A stretch of DNA of 11,123 nucleotides from Patescibacteria group bacterium UBA5124 (GTDB taxonomy: Bacteria > Patescibacteriota > Gracilibacteria > Absconditabacterales > Absconditicoccaceae): NCBI GenBank assembly GCA_002414185.1, contig DHYS01000038.1, positions 1 to 11,123 of the forward strand, in the 5' to 3' direction. This document shows, one piece after another, positions 8,774-11,123 of the stretch. The notes under the pieces are model-generated. The model was not told where the DNA came from, made no database searches, and was given only the letters and a program-made list of their open reading frames with translations. Each line of letters begins with the position of its first letter. Within the stretch, counting starts at the first letter, position 1. Position numbers and translations under genes: made by a program.

Positions 8774-8805
8774 AGGAGTATATCACAGGTATAAATAGTA
8801 AGGTA

Positions 8806-8840
8806 TGTCATTCCTACTTTGCCAGATGGAGCAGGAATAT
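8806..8840. repeat. Short degenerate TGTCATTCC repeat upstream of ileS
   Basis: TGTCATTCCTACTTTGCC is followed by GGAGCAGGAAT, an imperfect inverted repeat (ATTCCTaCT with AGcAGGAAT). It looks like a half or decayed copy of the repeat at 126. It lies 33 bp upstream of the ileS start. I saw no promoter, T-box or Shine-Dalgarno sequence that I could defend in this interval. Confidence 0.5.
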
Positions 8841-8869
8841 ATTCAAATTATTTTGCCAATTAAATCTAC

Positions 8870-8895
8870 AAAAAAGCTCTCCCTTTGCAAGAGAA
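8870..8895 (-). terminator. Possible minus-strand terminator upstream of ileS
   Basis: On the minus strand TTCTCTT (8895-8889) can pair with GGGAGAG (8883-8877), with three G-U pairs and a 5-nt loop. The pairing is followed by C and six U (8875-8870). It may once have ended the hsdR unit. The stem is weak, so this is tentative. Confidence 0.4.
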
Positions 8896-8983
8896 AACTC
8901 TGAAAATGTCCTATAAATTAGGCTAAATATTCTATTGATTTTTGATCTATGAAGAACATATTCTGACCATTAACCACGGTTTT

Positions 8984-9058
8984 ATACCGCTCGCTTTAGA
9001 AATCTTAAACTTTCTTCATATACTATTTGAAAATTTAAGCATCTAAAGTCTGCGGTAT
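8984..9058. repeat. 75-nt inverted repeat (ATACCGC...GCGGTAT)
   Basis: Nested stems are ATACCGC (8984-8990) with GCGGTAT (9052-9058), CTTTAGA (8994-9000) with TCTAAAG (9042-9048), and TTAAA (9005-9009) with TTTAA (9034-9038). They are separated by 3x3 and 4x3 internal loops and closed by a 24-nt loop. The element overlaps the last codons of the hsdR remnant and resembles the repeat at 1218-1288. No terminal direct repeats or transposase are visible. Confidence 0.7.
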
Positions 9059-9316
9059 TATTAACCAATCCAAAGCAAAAGATACAGATCCTTCCGTAGG
9101 TTCTTTATCATCACTCTTTGCTTCGATGATTGCCAAATTTATTCCATTGTATCTGAGAATATAGTCTGCAAAACATCTTGGTCATCTCTTGTTTCCAACT
9201 AGTTTTCTTCCGTCAGTAAAATAATGTTCTCTAATGATTGAGTTTTCTTCTCGTCCATTAAGTTTAAGCTTTGGATCTATATATTTCGCCCTAGTATCCG
9301 ATTCAGAATGTGACAT
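9035..9316 (-). pseudogene. hsdR: N-terminal fragment of type I restriction endonuclease subunit HsdR
   Basis: The 93 residues from ATG 9316 match the start of HsdR, the motor and nuclease subunit of type I restriction-modification systems: SDTRAKYIDPKL, NGWEE (CGA read as Trp at residue 22), IIREHYFTDGRKLV, KRGPRCFADYIL (Gly from UGA at 9182-9184), then INLAIIEAKSDDKEPTEG. IEAK belongs to the nuclease core of the family. Similarity stops after PTEG, about residue 76, near position 9088. The remaining residues are unrelated and end at TAA 9035 inside the hairpin repeat. Full HsdR is around 800-1100 residues, so nuclease completion, helicase and HsdM-binding regions are missing, and no hsdM or hsdS is in the window. 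A dead remnant is most likely. The code usage matches the host, so the remnant is not a very recent standard-code arrival. An upstream ATG at 9376 is possible but does not fit the family start. Confidence 0.85.
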
Positions 9317-9410
9317 TAAGTACCGTGATAGAAATAAATTTTTTGTCCATAATATCCTTTCACTTATACATTTCAAGCTTTCCCTTACAGAAAATCCCCA
9401 AAAACTTATT

Positions 9411-9443
9411 CAAAAAAAACTTGCAGCCAATATGACTGCAAGT
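9411..9443 (-). terminator. Strong Rho-independent terminator of the paralogue pair
   Basis: ACTTGCAG (9419-9426) and CTGCAAGT (9436-9443) form a perfect 8-bp stem with a 9-nt loop. On the minus strand it is followed by a run of eight U. It lies 8 nt past the stop codon of the gene ending at 9452. The stretch between this site and hsdR (9317-9410) shows nothing else I can support. Confidence 0.9.
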
Positions 9444-9451
9444 CTATAATT

Positions 9452-9847
9452 TCAATTAATCATTTCTTGTGAAAGTTTGATATGAGGATTGCTTGTGACC
9501 GTGTAGATTTCAATCTCTTCAGCATTAGTAACATGTGCTTCTCCATTATTCAGCTTGATGATGGTAAGCTCTTTATCCTCCCATTTGTCGATATTTTCTC
9601 TAAGAGAATCTAGTTGTTTTCCTGAGAAATGAGTCTCTATAAACTTAGAAGGAATAATCTTAGCATTAACATAATAATAGTTTGTTAAGAGATGAGACTC
9701 CAAAAACACCTGTGATTGGTGATCATATATTCCTTGTATAAAGAAAAAAAACAAACAGACAGGAAGCTGATCAGGGATAGAAGTATCTTGGACCAGTTCA
9801 AATTCAATTACGTCGTTATCAAAAGCATAAATAATAAATGTATTCAT
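9452..9847 (-). CDS. Unknown protein, paralogue of the upstream gene
   Basis: I do not recognise the family. The 131-residue product has no signal peptide or certain membrane span, although CLFFFFIQGIY is hydrophobic. It is clearly related to the product of the gene just upstream. Both have a P-x-x-C-L-x-F-x-F motif followed by GIY, a YYVNA motif, a charged helical middle, then N/G-G-x-A-x-V and a final A-x-E/Y-E/I-I-x-I/F-Y strand. ATG 9847 is chosen because it aligns with the paralogue's N-terminus and leaves a 13-bp gap after the upstream stop; the in-frame start at 9949 would overlap that gene by 89 bp with unrelated residues. No UGA or CGA codon is used. The two genes form an operon with a promoter near 10340 and a terminator at 9411-9443. 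The motif layout suggests a small alpha/beta protein, but the function is unknown. Confidence 0.75.
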   Translation of the reverse strand: MNTFIIYAFDNDVIEFELVQDTSIPDQLPVCLFFFFIQGIYDHQSQVFLESHLLTNYYYVNAKIIPSKFIETHFSGKQLDSLRENIDKWEDKELTIIKLNNGEAHVTNAEEIEIYTVTSNPHIKLSQEMIN

Positions 9848-9860
9848 AACGATTTGGTTT

Positions 9861-10307
9861 TTAGTTGTTTTGTAGGTTAGAATGCTGAGTAAAAATAGAC
9901 TTGTAAAAAGCAATTTCATATGGCGTAGTTGAGACATATGCCAATCCATTACCTAAACAAAGAACTTGTCCTACGTCGTTTCCAAACTCTTTTTTTGCTT
10001 CAGCAATTTTTTCTTTGAGTTGTTTTGTATCTTCGAAAAGTTCATCAATTTGATCCTCAGCAACTTCTACTGCATTAACATAATAAATGAGAGAAGGGTA
10101 GGCTGGAGTTACTACATCAATGTCTTTTTCTGTTTCATTGTAGATGCCCTCAAAAAAGTGAAAATAGAGACATCCAAGAGGGATTTCTTCAGGGATCCCA
10201 TTGATAAGCTTATAATTTTTCAACGGATGTATTTCTTCATGAGTATCCATCGGTGTTTTTCCAGCTATAACAAACAAAATAAACGGTTCCATTTTATTCA
10301 TTTCCAT
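9861..10307 (-). CDS. Unknown acidic protein, first gene of a tandem paralogue pair
   Basis: The 148-residue product belongs to no family I recognise. It begins with a beta-like stretch (FILFVIAG) and then has PLGCLYFHFFEGIY, SLIYYVNAVEV, a long acidic helix (about residues 84-110, rich in Glu, Asp and Lys), LCLGNGLAYVSTTPYEIAFY and a short polar tail. It has no signal peptide, no transmembrane helix and no catalytic motif that I can name. The downstream gene encodes a diverged copy, so the pair arose by tandem duplication. ATG 10307 is used; ATG 10292 (Met6) is equally possible and aligns better with the paralogue's start. A sigma70-like promoter lies 29 nt upstream. The gene is divergent from the C39-like peptidase gene, with a 167-bp region between them holding both promoters. 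A shared role with the peptidase is possible but unsupported. Confidence 0.8.
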   Translation of the reverse strand: MEMNKMEPFILFVIAGKTPMDTHEEIHPLKNYKLINGIPEEIPLGCLYFHFFEGIYNETEKDIDVVTPAYPSLIYYVNAVEVAEDQIDELFEDTKQLKEKIAEAKKEFGNDVGQVLCLGNGLAYVSTTPYEIAFYKSIFTQHSNLQNN

Positions 10308-10336
10308 ATTTTTTTCGTTTTTGTTAATTGTTGTGT

Positions 10337-10364
10337 TTTATACATATTTATCACAAAATAGCAA
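10337..10364 (-). promoter_or_regulatory. Promoter of the paralogue pair
   Basis: On the minus strand TTGCTA (10359-10364), a 16-nt spacer and TATAAA (10337-10342) precede ATG 10307 by a leader of about 23 nt. No clear Shine-Dalgarno sequence follows. The match is fair, but the region is so AT-rich that chance hits are common. Confidence 0.45.
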
Positions 10365-10400
10365 TACTATTCCATATAGACAAAAATCTGATTGTTTTTC

Positions 10401-10429
10401 TTGTTGATAATTTTATGTATGTATATAGT
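10401..10429 (+). promoter_or_regulatory. Promoter of the C39-like peptidase gene
   Basis: TTGTTG (10401-10406) and TATAGT (10424-10429) are separated by 17 nt, predicting a start near 10436 and a leader of about 39 nt. A TATAGTATA-like unit is repeated next to the -10 box, so the exact box is uncertain. Confidence 0.45.
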
Positions 10430-10474
10430 ATATAGTATATTCCATGAACATGAAATTTATTTTTATAGAACACT

Positions 10475-11041
10475 ATGCACACACAAAATAGTCAGGATAT
10501 ATTCACGGTTTTATCTGCTCCGACCTATTATCCATTACAAACAAAGATGGGGTATTGTGGTCCATGTCAGATCAAGACTATAATAGAAACCAAGACAAAA
10601 GAGGATAAAATAGAAAAATTTTATACCAATACTTTGCGAGAAGAAGTAGTCGGAGGAATGTCTCCTTTATCTGTATACAAATCATTAAGAAAATATGGTT
10701 TTCATGCAAAGATAGGGTTTCTCAAAGGATCCACACAAACTAAGGTAGCCTATATCAAGAAAAAACTGGTTGCATGACCAGTGATTTTATTGGTATTTAA
10801 CGCACCCAAGGCAAGATCAAATTTTGCTATTTTTAAAGCACTTTTCAAACACCACTACATCAGTATCTGGTGATATAATGATGCTACACAAGAATTTTAT
10901 ATCTACAATTCTAACCCTAAGAAAGAAGTGAGAAAAGATATCCCTATAGGAAATCAAGTCTTCACATACAAAGAAATCATCCAACTAGGAAAATATACGG
11001 GATTAGGATTGATTAGAAATTTATACATTTCTTTGGGATAA
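10475..11041 (+). CDS. C39-like papain-fold cysteine peptidase (UGA=Gly)
   Basis: The 188-residue product is continuous with UGA=Gly at residues 101 and 133. The N-terminal motif Q22-x5-C28-G-P matches the oxyanion glutamine and nucleophile of C39-type peptidases (YCGPC). The segment HHYISIW-G-YND (126-135, its Gly from UGA) supplies the catalytic His, probably H127, in the usual H-Y-x-x-x-x-G-Y context. N145 in YNSNP stands where the family usually has the third residue as Asp or Asn. A CGA at residue 55 is of unclear meaning. There is no signal peptide, ABC transporter domain or double-glycine substrate gene nearby, so it is not an obvious bacteriocin maturation enzyme. A cytoplasmic C39_2/BtrH-like peptidase or transferase is the better guess. 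ATG 10475 gives a compact N-terminus before the motif; no Shine-Dalgarno sequence is visible. The superfamily call is fairly secure, the substrate unknown. Confidence 0.8.
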
Positions 11042-11054
11042 AAAAATAAATTTA

Positions 11055-11123
11055 TGGGACGCGGGCACCCTAGCCCCTACATTCCTGTTTGCTGTACAAC
11101 AAACCCACCCTAACCCTCCCTTA
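11055..11123. repeat. GC-rich probable dispersed element, cut by the window edge
   Basis: Starting 13 nt past the peptidase stop, the base composition switches abruptly to GC-rich. The stretch holds two similar units (CACCCTAGCCCC and CACCCTAACCCT) around an 18-bp near-palindrome, GTTTGcTGTACAaCAAAC, at 11087-11104. It has no coding signal. It looks like the end of an intergenic repeat or small mobile element continuing beyond the window. Confidence 0.45.

Noticed and set aside
8258..8794. 178-residue open frame on the plus strand
   Set aside because: It is antisense to the well-conserved N-terminal half of ileS. The predicted protein has biased composition and no domain.
8774..9034. T-box riboswitch upstream of ileS
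   Set aside because: No AGGGUGGNACCGCG-like T-box sequence or Stem I features on the minus strand; GCGGTATAAAACCGTGG near 8975-8990 only superficially resembles one and belongs partly to the hairpin repeat.
9234..9449. 71-residue open frame on the plus strand
   Set aside because: It is antisense to the hsdR remnant and runs into the terminator hairpin at 9419-9443.
9848..9949. Longer start (9949) for the downstream paralogue
   Set aside because: It would overlap the upstream gene by 89 bp, and the added residues do not match the paralogue, whose N-terminus aligns with ATG 9847.
9966..10361. 131-residue open frame on the plus strand
   Set aside because: It is antisense to the first paralogue gene, very rich in Phe, Ile and Cys as expected for the complement of a Lys/Glu-rich gene, and has no supporting motif.
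1..11123. tRNA or rRNA genes, CRISPR arrays, transposases
   Set aside because: No GGTTCGAATCC-like T-arm with a cloverleaf, no regularly spaced direct repeats and no transposase motif on either strand by eye. A tRNA search program could still find a divergent one.

Overview
The window is AT-rich and carries ordinary bacterial housekeeping genes that read correctly only under a changed genetic code. Fourteen in-frame UGA codons in five genes fall where glycine is expected, for example the T-G-RTHQIR motif of the pseudouridine synthase and the E-G-QMD TOPRIM motif of primase. CGA falls at signature tryptophans of IleRS (HC-W-RC, RY-W-G, W-GWDCHG). UGA=Gly marks Absconditabacteria (SR1) and Gracilibacteria (translation table 25). 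UGA=Gly together with CGA/CGG=Trp matches the code reported for Absconditabacterales, so the likely source is a member of the Patescibacteria/CPR, probably Absconditabacterales.

Layout. 1-266: AT-rich spacer with a degenerate TGTCATTCCG hairpin repeat. 267-1205 (+): RluA-family pseudouridine synthase, recoded through four UGAs. 1218-1315: hairpin repeat and a bidirectional terminator. 1324-2259 (-): OlsB/GlsB-like N-acyltransferase, which uses CGA/CGG at conserved arginines and so conflicts with its neighbours. 2340-4058 (-): DnaG primase with five UGAs. 4106-4198: inverted dispersed repeat. 4250-4588 (-): small protein with a Lys/Ala/Pro-rich tail and two membrane helices. 4649-8773 (-): a 1374-residue isoleucyl-tRNA synthetase carrying an inserted Nudix domain and two inserted histidine-phosphatase domains, and lacking the usual C-terminal extension. 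8774-9034: intergenic, with a repeat, a possible terminator and part of a second hairpin element. 9035-9316 (-): N-terminal remnant of a type I restriction subunit HsdR. 9452-10307 (-): two tandem paralogous genes of unknown function between a promoter and a strong terminator. 10475-11041 (+): C39-like papain-fold cysteine peptidase with two UGAs. 11055-11123: GC-rich element running off the window.

Functionally the window combines translation and RNA modification (ileS, rluA-type), replication (dnaG), membrane lipid chemistry (OlsB-like) and accessory material (hsdR remnant, orphan peptidase, paralogue pair, dispersed repeats). The most notable points are the triple-domain insertion in IleRS and the clash between CGA=Trp in ileS/hsdR and CGA=Arg in the acyltransferase, which suggests recent transfer from a standard-code donor. 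No tRNA, rRNA, CRISPR array or transposase was seen.
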